A stretch of 64,000 bases of DNA from Apiospora phragmitis (Eukaryota; Ascomycota; Sordariomycetes; Amphisphaeriales; Apiosporaceae): positions 3,410,001 through 3,474,000 of the forward strand of contig JAQQWL010000002.1 in NCBI GenBank assembly GCA_038363925.1, read 5' to 3'. This document shows positions 34,691-47,314 of this stretch, one piece after another. The position numbers and the translations under genes were made by a program. Numbering within the stretch: position 1 is the stretch's first letter; the number at the start of each line of letters is the position of its first letter. Under the pieces are notes generated by a model. That model did no database searches, had not been told where the DNA came from, and worked only from the letters and a program-made list of their open reading frames with translations.

Positions 34691-37142
34691 ATGGTCTCGC
34701 AACAGCAGCTATCATCACCTGGTATCGCACCCAGGCGTAGGAATGGCAGAAAACAGGCTTGTGTGCCGTGTCATGAGAGGAAGGTGGCTTGCGATCATGT
34801 ATTACCAGTCTGCCAAAGGTGTCGAATAACTGGAAGAGCCGAGAAATGTGTGTACACGCTCCCAGTGGAGAGACCGTTCACTACCTCATCGGCTTCGAAA
34901 CGCCGGCGGCTGTCTGCGACGGCTTATAGTGAACCTATCACCACGGGGGCAACCCCGTCAACCACCTTGCCCGAGCCTGGGGTGCCTGAAGTGCCTGGCC
35001 ACTCCCCACTGGGGTATTTGGGCCCGACGAGTTTCATGCCTGTCTTTGAGGAGGCGCAGATGCATCTTCTGACGCCCTCGATGACTGAGCCTGCCGTTGC
35101 GCTGGCCGTTCCGTCAGACATATCGGCTTCGCCAACGACTAGTCGCCCTCGAGAATCCGAGGAGACTTCGAAGCTGTGCCTTGAAGTCCTCTCATGCATT
35201 CCATCGCGATCCGCAAACAAAGTCTTTTTTGCAAGGAACATAAACCTGAATGATAGCTGGCTCCCCGGTGCCCGCGTCCGGCTTGCCAACTCACTTTATG
35301 AGGCGTTCGACACCAATCTCGAGGGCCCGCGGCGCTACCCACAACTCCGCGAGATGGCCAACGTACTCTGCTCCAACACCAAGACTCGATTCGTCGAGGA
35401 TCAAGAGGACCCTGAAGAGTATATGAGCGCCTTCTGCGACACGAAAATACGCTGGGGAAAGGCTCGGTATCATGTTCACGTACTGGGCCTTCAGCGCCTC
35501 CTTAACACGTGACGATGTGGATATGAATCCCTTTGGGCAGAACGTCGTCACCGGACGCCAGATGGTGATTATGTTCACAAATTGTGTTTCAAAGTGCATT
35601 GACATCTGCCGCAGACTCCGCTCACCCCCGAATACTCTGTTTGTCTATGTGTGCTTCCGGTATACGCTATCAGAGTCCAACGTCTCAGGGGATGCAAGTG
35701 AGTGGACCATGCTCTCCTCGGCTTTTTCGAGTGTATGTTGAGTTATTTCAACGAGATATTGATGATTGAAAAAACAAACAGGTCTGGAGACGTGGAAATC
35801 TCACGCAGAGCTCGTGGCAGTGATAACGTTCCTCGGCTTACACTGTATACCGAGAACCACACCTTACGAGCCGAGCATTTCGTCGGAGATAAAGAGGAGG
35901 CTGTTTGCCTGCGTCTATAATATCGACAAAGTGATATCTTCCTTCACTGGGCGACCACCCTTGCTGAACGCCCGGCATGTGTCGACGCCGCTCCCACTGG
36001 ACATTGACGATGAAGTACTTCTGGGCGACAGGACGCGCTTGCTAGAGGTTGCGCGGAGCCCAGAGATATCGGACGAGTGGCATTTCTACGACATTAAGCT
36101 GAAGTCGGTGACAACCATGCGAGCCCGTGGGATGATGGCCTTTATCCGGAATGACATCCTCGATATCTCTTTAGGCCAAGTCCACGGCGATGTCGCAGCT
36201 TCCCTCAGGTGAGTTGAACATATAAGTCCAGGCGTCTAGCAGGAACTAACTAATGGGTATCCAAGCCAGTTACGCCAGCGCGAGCTCGAAACCTTTGCCA
36301 GCTTCCCTGATGTGCTTGTCTTCCGGCTTGATGAGCTCGAAGACGCTGCGCTCAACTCTGCCACCAGGTACTCCAAGCTTCTGGTCCGGCTGGAGCACCT
36401 CCAGAACCTCTTCTTCATACAGCGACTTTATGCAAAGCACGGACAAAGCGATCGGTCAGAACTGCTGACCGTCTCTTATGAGATGGTCTCCTTGACTATA
36501 CATTTCTGGACACATCGCGATTGGTTCAGGGGTATCCTGGGAGACTACGAGTGGCTAGTAAGTGTGTCCCAAAACCCAGGGCTTGCCTTTAGCTCTCTGT
36601 TTTCCTCCAACATTTTCTAATTTGGACTGCTCTCTGACCCAGGTGATGTCCTATGCTGCACCGGCGGGAGGATTTTAAGCATGGAGCTGCTGAGCCCGTC
36701 GCCACCGCCGCCACTACCTACTCCTTCAGTAGCCTCTTCTGCCGCTGTGGACGCTACAGTGTCGTCTTATCATGACGACACTACTGATAGGAGGAGGCCC
36801 TTACCATCACGATCCTCTCCCCCTCCCCCCTCTTCGGCGGAGGCCGATCTCGGCTCCCCCGGGAAGCCGCCGCCGAAGCGGTCGCAGATCATCCAGCAGC
36901 TGAGCCTGCTCGTCGGGTTCCTCGAGTGGATCCGGCCCTCGGCGCCCAACAGCGAGCTCTGCCAGACGGTGGCCCGCATCATCCGGCACATCCTCGACCA
37001 GACGCTGGAGGGGCTGCCCCGCGGGGTCGGGGGCCCGGATGAGGCGGCGGCGTCGCTGGTGGATTGGAACACGGTCGACTTTGCCACGGATGTGAGCAAT
37101 TACTTCAACTTTGATCTGTTGGATACCTTCGATTGGTTGTGA
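34691..37142 (+). CDS. Zn2Cys6 transcription factor with fungal-specific middle domain (two frameshifts)
   Basis: A Gal4-type DNA-binding regulator. The binuclear zinc cluster near residues 22-52 reads C-X2-C-X6-C-X6-C-X2-C-X8-C ('CVPCHERKVACDH...'), with basic residues around it. The middle homology region contains 'KIRWERLGIMFTYWAF', once the frame is corrected, and 'TFLGLHCIPRTTPYEPSISSEIKRRLFACVYNIDK', the usual fungal transcription-factor domain. Exons are 34691-35697, 35782-36208, 36266-36557 and 36643-37142. The C-terminus 'QLSLLVGFLEWIRPSAPNSEL' ends with an acidic-aromatic tail that could activate transcription. Frame breaks are one extra G in 35454-35457 and one missing base at about 36667-36671, where a TAA would otherwise stop the protein. 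Net length is 741 residues. The target genes are unknown, and neighbours do not suggest a metabolic cluster. Confidence 0.85.
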
Positions 37143-37987
37143 GTATAGGGATTATAATATATAATCTCATATTTGAATGTTTTATTAGGCAAGAAACAGT
37201 CATAAGATATAATATACTTGAAGAGATCACCCGTTTACCAACACTCATCCGCCTGCTCAGGGGACGGAGGATTAAGCACTAGGTAAGTAACCTAAGTGCG
37301 GGCGGCACTTGCCGTACAGCTGGCGTTTAAGGCCATGCCCACGGCCCCTCAACCCCCCGGAAGTCGCGTTTTCCGGGGGACCAAGTGGACGTCATGCTGC
37401 AGCAGAGCTTCGTCCAGATGACAGCTAAGGTTAACGCGAATGGAGCTATCGTTGGATGTGGATTTGATGCCTTGCAGCGACAGGTAATTAGAGGTCACCA
37501 GAAGCCACAATTGAATTTTTGAGTTGTTGCATTACCCCATGACTTTTAGCACTGATATTTGATGCATATTACCCTCTCAAATTGATTAATTCCGTTGTCT
37601 GCACACCTGGCGCAGTAGGTATTGGTAGGTTAGCTGCTATACGTATACGTACCCGAAGCCCCTGTCGTGTTGTGCATGCGGTTAGCTAAATGAGCAAGCT
37701 CACAACACACGTCGTAATCCGAGCAACGGAATTCCCGAAACACCCACATCTCACCTCTCTCACTCGACTTTCCAACTTCACTACAGCGACCAACTAAATC
37801 GCAGTGAACTTGTCGCCGAACTACCCTGCTGCTCTTAGTTGTAACATATTCCAGGCCGCTACTGCTACTACTACTCGTGTCTTGCGAATCCTGCCCTGCG
37901 AATCCGTCCCAAGGAGGGCTACCACTCAACCAGCCTGCGCAAAGCTAGCCATGTCCTCCCGGTGATCTTGAATATTCAGAGCCGAGC
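37143..37987. other. Intergenic region with two small hairpins
   Basis: 845 bp between the regulator and RAV1. It includes an AAGTGC/GCACTT hairpin at 37294-37310 and a stronger one at 37354-37379. The last part should be the RAV1 promoter. No gene is seen. Confidence 0.45.
37354..37379. repeat. GC-rich hairpin
   Basis: CCCCCGGAA (37354-37362) pairs perfectly with TTCCGGGGG (37371-37379) across an 8-nt loop. It could form a stable cruciform or RNA stem, or be a transposon-end remnant. Confidence 0.6.
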
Positions 37988-40900
37988 ATGAAGGCTGTCC
38001 TTCCAGGAAAGCCTGAGGCGAACCTTCAGGCGCTCTCGACGGGCTACTGGAAGGGCCAGCGCGTCATCGTTTACATTACTGGCAACGCCCTGACCATACT
38101 ATCCGGTCCCGACGCCATCCTCCAGACCATATATGACGATGACGAACGCAAGTTGGAAGCCGTCGCTTTCGACGAGGCGTCGGGGAAAATAGCTGCCTGT
38201 ACAGGAGCTACCGTCAGGGTCTACAAACCCCTCGAGTACAGTGACGATGCCCTCAAGGTTCGTTCATTCCGGAGTTGGGGAATATGAATATGTTCCCTCC
38301 AAAATAGGCAACATGTAGCGTATAGCTACCAAAACGCATTACAGTGGTCACTGCAGTCTTCTTTCGACATTGAAAATGCCCCATCGAGTGCGACCCTGTC
38401 CTGGGGCAGCTCGGAAGAGCTCCTCGTTGGCCGAAACTCCCTATGGTTGTACGATACCTCCACGTCGAATCCCGCGCTTCACTGGAAAGCCGACCTAGCC
38501 AGCCCCGTGAAGGCTGCCACCTTATCATACGACTCAGCGTACATTGCATCTGTCGGACATTACGATCGCCTCGTCAAGGTCTGGCGCAGACTGAACTTTG
38601 GGTCGGAAGAGGTACATTTCGATTTCAGCTACTTGCCACACCCTCGCGTGGTGACGAACATACAATGGCGCAAGCCATTCCATGTAGACCAAACCATCGA
38701 GAATGTTCTCTACACCTTTTGTGCCGACAACAACTTGCGCGTGTGGACTGGCGCCGAAGGCCTTAACCGCGAACCACAACGCCTCTGGGGCAAGATTGAT
38801 CTGGCAACAGCTATACAAGACGAGGCCCTCCGAAATACTCCTGGAAACGAAATGCGCTGGGCTTTCATAATCAACCAGCGCGATCTAGCTGCGGCGACAG
38901 AGAGTGCAGTGCAGGAAAGGACCAATGTGCAGGAGAAAAGAAGATGTCCAACTGCAATACCTCATTTCCATCGCAAATAGGGACACTGAGATATGCGTAG
39001 TCCTCGATGGAAGGGGCAACATGGCGGCATATGCGCTCGAGAACATCAGCCATAAGTCGAAGAGCGCGAACTATATCGACAATGTTGCGCTCGTCAAATC
39101 TAGGGACTTTGACTTTATGGGGAACAAACAAGAACTTCCCCCATGTTGAGATCACATGCTACTGCAACAGGTCCTCAAGCCATCTCTATGTGTTGCTGCA
39201 CCAGTTCGATGGAAAAGTAGAGGTATATGAGAGCAATATAGCGGACTTGCTTGATCCTACCCTGAAGCCAGGCCGCTTGAGTCATCGAGCAACGTGGTCC
39301 GGCCATTCAGCTTCCATTAAGAAAATCGTGCGAAACTTTAGCGGACGTGCCATCGTTTCGAGGACAGAGGAAGGTGAGAGTATGGTTTGGAGGCATGCCG
39401 TCAAGTCGAGCGACGCGAAGCTCTTGCGTCAAGCTGTCATCCCGGAAAAGCGACATATTCATCGGATATGTCTCTTCCGCGGTGGTAGTTTCGTCGTTTT
39501 CCTACACCACGATGCAATTTGCCTATGGGACTGTAGGCCGTCTGCGCCATTGCTTCTTGCAGAGCAGAAATATGAGGTCACGGGCAAGCCGCTCTGCATC
39601 TTAGTCCTCCCACGACCTGATGTGGATCAAGTTTCTACCGCCCACATTGCGACTATCACATCTGACCAGAGAGGTATTGTCTGGGAAGTGAAGCTACCAC
39701 TAATGGACCATGGAAAGGCACGAACCAATGGCCACAAGATGGAAATGGCATCTATACGTGAGTTCTGCAGTTTCAAACTGGACGATGCCGGCGATCTTGC
39801 CTATGTTCTACCTGTAGATCCTGCTGGAGCCTCGCCAGTCAGCTCTGGATTTCTGGATGTATTTGCCAAAGATGTTGCAGTCTCCTACACACACTCTGGA
39901 CGGGTCGAGTTTTGGACCGCACGGGTCGACAGAGACCGTAGTCGAGTGGAGTGGCTGTCTACTGCGGCAATGGAAACCGGCATCAACGAACCAGCATTGG
40001 TCAGTGGCAGTACTATGAAGAAAGGCGCCCTGGTAGACACAAAGCGGTCAGAGGTTACAATATGGGATATTCGTGGTGCGAGGCTTGAATATGCACAGGA
40101 TTTTGGGAGTCATAACACCATACAAGACCTCGACTGGACATCAACGCCAGATTCTCAGTCAATCCTGGCAGTAGGATTCACATACCGAGTCATCCTGCTT
40201 TCTCAGATGCGATTCGACTATTTGAACAAGGGTCCTGCTTGGGCACAGATACGAGAAATCAATCTTCGAGAACTCACCCCGCATCCCATCGGCGACTCGA
40301 CCTGGTTGAGCGGCGGCGACTTGGTGATCGGCGCTGGCAACCAGCTGTTTGTATACGACCGCATGTTTGAGCCACCAAGCTCCGTCGTCAACAACAGTCG
40401 TCTACCACTGCGCAAGGGTGCGACCAGAGACCTTTTCGAAGTGGTCCAGAGACTCAATGGACCGCTCTCCATCTTCCACCCTCAGTTTCTCAGTCAATGC
40501 ATGCTTACTGGGAAGAACGTCTTGGTGAAGCTCATCTTATTGTCACTGAATCATACACTGAAGTATCATGCCGAAGGTGATATTATCGATGACTACTTGG
40601 GCCTCGATTTGTCCCATTTTTACCTGGGCGGCAATGTGAGTTAGGGAAATGTCTTCTACAAAACTGCTTACTGACTCCATCTTTAGACCGATGACAATAA
40701 TGAGTCTTCGCGCCTAATGGGGCAACTGTCTCTTGATGACAGTGAAGATTCGTTTACTGAAGACATCGCTCTCAGCATCTGCGAAAAGCTGCAGAAGATT
40801 CCACTACCACAGCTTTCAGGCCATGAGCAGATACAGTTGCTGGATATAGTGGAATGCCTCGGCTTAGTAGAGCAGCAGCGACGCTCGATGGACGAGAATG

Positions 40901-42238
40901 CAGCGCGATTCATGCTCTTCTTCCGACAACACGCGCTTCGCAAAGGTCGTACAAACGAATACCACATGTCCTGGCGGGAAATCAACTGGGGGTATCATTC
41001 GACCAGTCAAGACATATTGACCGACTTTGTCTCGCGCCAGTACCACGGCTCCATGCTGTGGGAGAGTGCAAGAGAGAGCGGCATCTTCATGTGGCTAACA
41101 GATGCTGCAGCAGTAGTGGTCACCCAGGGATCATCTGTATCGACTGAGCTAACTATTGAACAGAAAGCTCAATTTGAGATTGTGGCTCGCAATGAGTATA
41201 CGAAGAGCGAGACGAAGAGCCCTGTCGACTGCACTCTATTCTACCTTGCCCTGAAGAAGAAAACAGTCCTCCAGGGTCTCTGGCGCATGGCTCACGGAAA
41301 CAGGGAGCAGGCCGCTACCCAGAAACTACTGGCAAACAACTTCGAGGATCCCAAGTGGAAGACCACGGCGTTGAAGAATGCCTACGCTTTGCTTAGCAAG
41401 CGGCGATTCGGTGACTTAGACCAACCACGGGCATACGCATAGACTATTGATCGCTAACCCTTCGATAGAATACGCCGCGGCATTCTTCCTTCTAGCCGAT
41501 CATCTGCAAGATGCCGTGAACGTTTGCTTGAATCAGATTAAAGATCTGCAGTTGGCCATTGCCATTGCCAGAGTCTACGAAGGAGATGATGGACCGGTCA
41601 TGAGGAGACTTCTCGAGAACGAAGTGCTCGCAGTGGCATCGCAGGAGGGTAACCGGTGGCTCGCGTCATGGGCGTTTTGGATGTTGAGGCGGCGTGATAT
41701 GGCTGTTCGGGCCTTGATTGTAAGTCTGCGCGCTGGAAGCCTAAAACGGAACGATGCATGCTAACCATGACGATAGACTCCTGTCTTCACGTTGCTTGAG
41801 ACACCGTCGACTCCCGACCTCAAGGCCAAATCGTTTTTGACTGATGACCCAGCCTTGATTGTGCTGTATAATCAGCTGAGACAGAAAACATTGCAAACAC
41901 TCCGGGGAGCCTCGAAGGTCACACCCAAAGTAGAATGGGACTTTGTCATCCACAACGCGCGGCTCTACGACCGCATGGGATGCGATTTATTGGGCCTAGA
42001 TCTCGTGCGCAACTGGGAGTTCCTGCGCACGCCGAAGGCGCAGCCAGGATTGGGCGGCGAGATTGACCCGAGGAAGATGCTGCGTAGGAGCAGCTCGCTC
42101 GTAGTGGCGGATATGCCGCTGAGCCCCGTGGACATTGAGATGAAGACGGGATACCACCCGACGAACAAGGTACAGCAGACGCCTACGGTGTTCGAGGAGC
42201 CCGACGCGAGCAGCCTCTTGGATAGCTTCGGGTTCTAA
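37988..42238 (+). CDS. RAV1: RAVE complex subunit 1 (Rav1, DmX-like) (two frameshifts)
   Basis: Large WD40-repeat protein of the RAVE complex, which reassembles the V-ATPase on vacuolar and endosomal membranes. Exons are 37988-38257, 38345-40635, 40687-41410, 41469-41719 and 41777-42238. The N-terminal WD40 part includes 'SFDIENAPSSATLSWGSSEELLVG' (shown in part), 'GHYDRLVKVWRR' and 'FCADNNLRVWTGAEGL'. The third and fourth exons hold the Rav1 C-terminal helical domain: 'GYHSTSQDILTDFVSRQY', 'DCTLFYLALKKKTVLQGLWR', 'EYAAAFFLLADHLQDAVNVC'. The Ser-rich tail is typical. The first donor is GTTCGT, unusual. Frame breaks are one extra A in 38936-38939 and one extra C in 39138-39142. Allowing for both gives 1,331 residues, the normal size. 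Confidence 0.92.
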
Positions 42239-43223
42239 TATTGCTGCCGTCTTTTCGTCTACGCATTGCATACCACGCGCGTCTTATTGTATCTCTAGGT
42301 ACCTACTCTGCTGCATAGCTATTTGTTATCGCCTGTTTCGTCCGGAAGTGGGTTACTGGCGTGGATGGGAACTACTGGAGTTGGAGACATTGCGATGCCG
42401 TTAGGTTAATAGCTCCGACTTCTACAGAACGTAGCACTTGTTTGAAACGCATTGAAACACTTTTCGACCTTATGTCCTTAAGATGGTTGTCTACCTGCTG
42501 GCTCCCGATATACTCTTCCTTCTGTAACTTGATCTTCCAATGCCGTATCCCCCCATCGAGACAATTGCATATCGCTGTTGTACAACTGTTGCACGGGAAG
42601 ATTAGAAAAAAGCGCCCCAGCCGCCATCGCATCCGTCGTCGCACCGGCCAGCCCCATTCCGACAGTGTGCCATAGACAGGTGGCAGGCGGGGAGCCTCTT
42701 CCGGGTTGCGCAGGTAATCTCAATCTCGGTGGTTACGGCTTCAGCGGACGAAAGCGGGTTTCCTGGTTTCAATGTTTCGGGGAGGGTCGCCATTGGCGCT
42801 AGCTAGCATAGCATTGATCCTCACCAGACCTTACTCATGGATGAAATGGATGATGACTTATTAATCGACGCCGTTATTTGTATTAGCCGAAAAAGGGCCT
42901 GCCTTATCTGGATCTGCATTTGTATTACAATTCCAACCATCCGCCTCCATCCTTTGATCTACTAACTCCATTTCAAATCCCGGGCCCGCTCTCTTCTCCT
43001 CCAAGAGCCGCACTTGGCACTCTTTATCTATCCCCGGCCATCACGCGCTATCTATATATCTCTCCTTCTCCCTTCTTTGCCTTCATTATTTTCTTGCCGT
43101 CGAAACGAAAGTCTAGAGTTTCTTCCCTAAAGCGATTAAAATAATTTATATAGATCGCTCTTGGTTTCCGCACCCATCCAAGTAGAGTTTTCGGGCAGCC
43201 TGCGAGGCAGGGTTCAGGGCGCC
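42239..43223. other. Intergenic region
   Basis: 985 bp between RAV1 and the OPT transporter, both on the plus strand. From about 42900 the plus strand becomes pyrimidine-rich, consistent with the transporter promoter and leader. No gene or repeat is supported. Confidence 0.45.
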
Positions 43224-45788
43224 ATGTCGGCAGAAGGCGCTGCGGAGCTTCCGCGCACGCCATCGGCGGCAACAGGGCAATACGTCGAAGACGACCGCCA
43301 TCACCAGCCCTCGCACCATCAGGCCACGATGATGGCTCCTGCCGCCGCAGGCGCCAAGGTCCTCCCGAGGGCCGGCACTTCACTGCGCGCGGCGTCGCCG
43401 TCGGCCTGGCCGTCGGCCTGGTCATCTGCTTCTCCAACATGTACTTCGGCCTGCAGAGTGGCTGGGTCTCCATGATGACCATGCCCGCCAGCCTCATGGG
43501 CTTCGGCATGTTCCGCGTCCTCGCGCCCCACCTCGAGTTCCCCTTTTCGCCCGTCGAGAACGTGCTCGTGCAGTCCGTCGCGGGCGGCATGGCCATCATG
43601 CCCCTGGGCTGTGGTTTTGTCGGAGTGGTGAGTAGTCCCTTCCTCTTTTCTATAGGCTGAGGGAGGGGGGAACACGGTTTTCCTACCAAATGGATGGATG
43701 AATGAATGAACGGAACATGGAACGTTAATGCAATACTGAGTTATAGATGCCGGCCCTGAACTACCTGCTCTCTGAAGAAGAGCAAGGACCCGTGTTCTTG
43801 CCCATGTGGAAGTTGATCGTATGGTCTCTAGGCTTGTGCTATTTTGGCGTCGTCTTTGCTGTGCCTCTGTAAGTAGCGCATCGCCAATGATATCAGCGTA
43901 TGGTCTGGACGTGATGACTGACAGTTGCGCAGCCGGCGGCAAGTCATCATAAGGGAGCAGCTCAAGTTCCCCAGCGGTTTTAGTACCGCTGTGCTGATTG
44001 GTGTGCTACATGGCAAGGGCCAGCCTCAGAACGGCGCTGCTCTGGACCCCTCGAAAGCAGCCACGTTCGGCAGTTTGGCCTTGGAGAACAGGCCCCTGAT
44101 GGAGGATGAAGACGCCAACGACGACGACGCTGACGTGAGAACACTCGTCGACGGAGAGTCCCAGATGAAGCCGGAAGAAAAGTACAGCTGGGGTGCCAAC
44201 ATCCGCCTGCTTCTCATTTCCTTCGCGGTGTCTGGCGTCTACACTCTGCTCACCTATTTCTTCCCCATCCTGCGGAGCCTTCCCATCTTCGGTGCTCACG
44301 CAGCCACCACGTGGCTCTGGGACCTCAATCCCAGCTTGGCGTATGTCGGTCAGGGCATCATCATGGGGCCCGCGACTACAATCCACATGCTGATCGGTGC
44401 CATCGTGGGCTGGGGTATCCTGTCACCCATGGCACACAACCATGGCTGGGCGCCCGGACCCATCAGTGATTGGGAATCCGGCAGCAAAGGCTGGATTGTG
44501 TGGATTTCGCTGGCAATAATGCTTGCCGACTCTGTCATCAGCTTGGGCTATGTTGCCTTCCGGCCTGTTGTTCAAAACGGCCCAGCCTTCGTTCGGGAGA
44601 GTATAGAGAGATATGATCAGGGCGGAATTCAAAACGTGTTCCGACCTAAGCGCCGCGGACCCCGCTACTCGGCTTTGAACTCGGATGAGGCAGATCCTCG
44701 TGACTCTACAGGCAGGAGAAGCTCGACGTCAGAGTTACTCCCTAGTCCCGCATTCCGGGAAAACGGCGAGGAGCTACGAATCTGGGATGAAGATGATGCT
44801 CCCCCTGAGCAGCAGGTGGGTAGCAAGACCGTCAGTATCGGCCTAGTGGTTTCCATACTTGTGTGTGTTGCCAGCATCCACATCACGTTTGGGGATCTGG
44901 TGCCACTCTACGCCAACATCATGGCCATTCTGATGGCTCTGGTCTTGAGTATTATGGGTGTACGGGCGCTGGGCGAGACCGATCTCAACCCCGTCTCGGG
45001 TATATCGAAGTTGGCACAGCTTTTCTTCGCCTTGATCATTCCTCAATCCAACAAGTCGAGCGTCCTGATCAACCTCGTTGCTGGTGCCGTGTCAGAGGCC
45101 GGAGCGCTCCAGGCCGGCGATCTCATGCAAGACTTGAAAACGGGTCACTTGCTCGGCGCTGCCCCGAAGGCGCAGTTTTGGGGTCAGGTCATTGGGGCGA
45201 CTGTAGGCGCCGTGGTGAGCGCCTTCATCTATCGACTGTACACGGCTGTGTACCAGGTGCCGGGCGAACTGTTCGAGGTCCCTACAGCCTATGTCTGGAT
45301 CTTCACGGCACGACTGGTGACGGGACAAGGACTGCCCCCCATGGCTCGAGAATGGGCCATTGGTGCCGCCGCTGTTTTCGGCTTCTTTACCATCCTGCGA
45401 GCAAAAGGGATGGGCAAGTGGTGGCAGGTATACATCCCGGGAGGCATTGCTGTGGCTGTGGGTAAGTTAAATAACCCACCAAATTTTTATCATTACGGGA
45501 CATGAACTGCGCTCAAATGCTGACAATCATATATCAGGCATGTACAACGTCCCATCGTTTACACTAGCAAGGACCATCGGAGGTGTCTTGAGCTGGGTCT
45601 GGCGATCTATACTGAAGAAACAAGACACGCCATTAATTGTGCTGGCTTCGGTAGGTTCCCATACTTTGACATATTGCCTCAAGCAAGGTATCTGAGCTAA
45701 CACCACATTTTAGGGTTTCATCTTGGGAGAGGGATTCTTAAGCATCGCTAACTTGCTCTTGCAGAGTAGCAAGGTGCCACATTTATAG
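43224..45788 (+). CDS. OPT-family oligopeptide/metal-chelate transporter (one frameshift)
   Basis: A polytopic plasma-membrane or vacuolar proton-coupled transporter. Exons are 43224-43627, 43747-43868, 43933-45461, 45538-45650 and 45714-45788. The introns have good donors and branch sites. After a short hydrophilic N-terminus, the signature 'SNMYFGLQSGWVSMMTMPASL' (first 20 of these define the family) leads to about 14 hydrophobic helices. 'KFPSGFSTAVLIGVLHG', 'GQGIIMGPATTIHMLIGAIV' and 'GAVSEAGALQAGDLMQDLKTG' are OPT motifs of the yellow-stripe-like side of the family. A hydrophilic loop of about 90 residues with a Ser/acidic stretch sits mid-protein and may be a regulatory region. One missing C in 43364-43366 breaks the frame between 'AKVLP' and 'EGRHFT'. 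Allowing for it gives 747 residues. The substrate cannot be told from sequence. Confidence 0.9.
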
Positions 45789-46206
45789 TTTAGAGAGATA
45801 TCTGGTTCCATTCTGAAGAGCTCCTTACCATCTTTGTTACTACTCAGGCTAGAACGCAGACGATACCATAGCTTTATTGGTATTATATATTATTTACATG
45901 GCATTTATCCAAATACAGACGCTGTGACTTGCTGTATCCTTTAGCCGTCAGAAGAATGCCCGATTCCATACACGTTGGTAGAAACCCCACCAAATTACTC
46001 AGCCCCCACTTGGAGAATGTGTGATCGGACTGAGGGGCTCGCATTGTAGTCGAATGATTATGACTGTCAAGAAGGTTGAACATGCACATTTAAGAGCACC
46101 TCTTTCGCTGCGAACGAACTCTCTCAAACTACCTAAACAAACTGGCCAGCACGAAATTGCAATAACCTAGTATCTTCTGATAAGCCAATTCCCCCAAGAC
46201 TTCAAC
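45789..46206. other. Intergenic region
   Basis: 418 bp between the OPT gene and the dienelactone hydrolase gene, both on the plus strand. Nothing specific is seen. Confidence 0.45.
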
Positions 46207-47314
46207 ATGTTGATCAAGGAGAGCCATGTGGACGTGCAGACGAAGGCGGATGGAAAGGAGTCTTCCATGAGTGAGAACAGCCCCTCCCCCCACGTCTACC
46301 TACCCATGATGAATTAGTGCCTGACCCTGAATAGGAATCTTCATCTTCCACCCAACTGTCCCGCAGTACCCCAATGCGTAAGGGCCCCCCTGATAATAAT
46401 AAGCTTGGGTTATGGGCCATCATCCATTGCTAACTCTCATCAAGCCGATTCCCGGCGTTGCGCTGTTCAGCGAGATTTATCAAGGTTTGTACAATCATGT
46501 ATTGTACACATCAGCTTCAAGTCAGATGCTTATTCTTCTGCAGTAACTGGACCGGTGGAAAGGTTTGCCCGCCAGATCGCTGGCCAGGGCTACATCGTTG
46601 CCGCGCCGTCGTCGTATCATGACTTTACCGGCCCCGAGCCGTTGGCCTACGATGGGCCAGGTACAGATGCTGGCAACGAATGGAAAGTGAAGAAGACTCT
46701 TCAATCGTACGACGAGGACTCCCGCAAGACCTTCGACACCCTCTTGAGCCTCCCCACTTGCACCGGGCGTATCGGCGTTACGGGTATGTGTCTTGGTGGC
46801 CACCTGGCGCTGCGTGCTGCTGTAAGTTACCATCTCTCCTTGACAACGAATATAGCAGTAAAGAGAGAAGCTGATTCTCGGAACATAGCTTGATCCCCGA
46901 GTGAACGCCGCCGTCACCTACTTCGCCACGGACGTCCACAGCCGCACGCTGGGCCCGTACGACGCCGCCAACACGTCGGCCGAGGCGCCGGCCAACAGCA
47001 ACCACACGATCGACTTGCTGCACAAGACCAAGGCCGAGGTGGCCATGATCTTTGGCATCAAGGACACGCACGTGCCGGACGCGGGCCGCGACCTGATCCG
47101 GCAGAAGCTGCGCGAGCACGGCGTGGCGTTTAGTTTCTACGAGTTCGCCTGGGCGCAGCACGCCTTCATCCGCGACGAGCTGAGCAAGGGGCGCTACGAC
47201 CCGGCCATCACCAAGGTCTGCTTCGAGGTCCTGCTCGAGCTGTTCGGGCGCACCCTCAAGACGGACCTGGGCAGCAAGGACAACACGCCGGAGAAGCTGG
47301 AGCATGTGTGCTAA
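46207..47314 (+). CDS. Dienelactone hydrolase family protein (one frameshift)
   Basis: An alpha/beta hydrolase of the carboxymethylenebutenolidase family. Exons are 46207-46270, 46335-46377, 46445-46484, 46544-46821 and 46889-47314, two of them only 40-43 nt. The nucleophile elbow is 'GVTGMCLGGHLALRAA' with Cys in place of Ser, as in dienelactone hydrolase. The catalytic Asp is in 'GIKDTHVPDAG' and His in 'WAQHAFIRDE'. 'GVALFSEIYQVTGPVERFARQIAGQGY' is the family's N-terminal block (shown in part). One missing C in 46451-46453 breaks the frame in the third exon between 'ARFP' and 'GVALF'. Allowing for it gives 283 residues. The third intron has an atypical GTTTGT donor. Substrate in fungi is usually unknown. 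Aromatic ring-cleavage lactones are the bacterial precedent. Confidence 0.88.
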
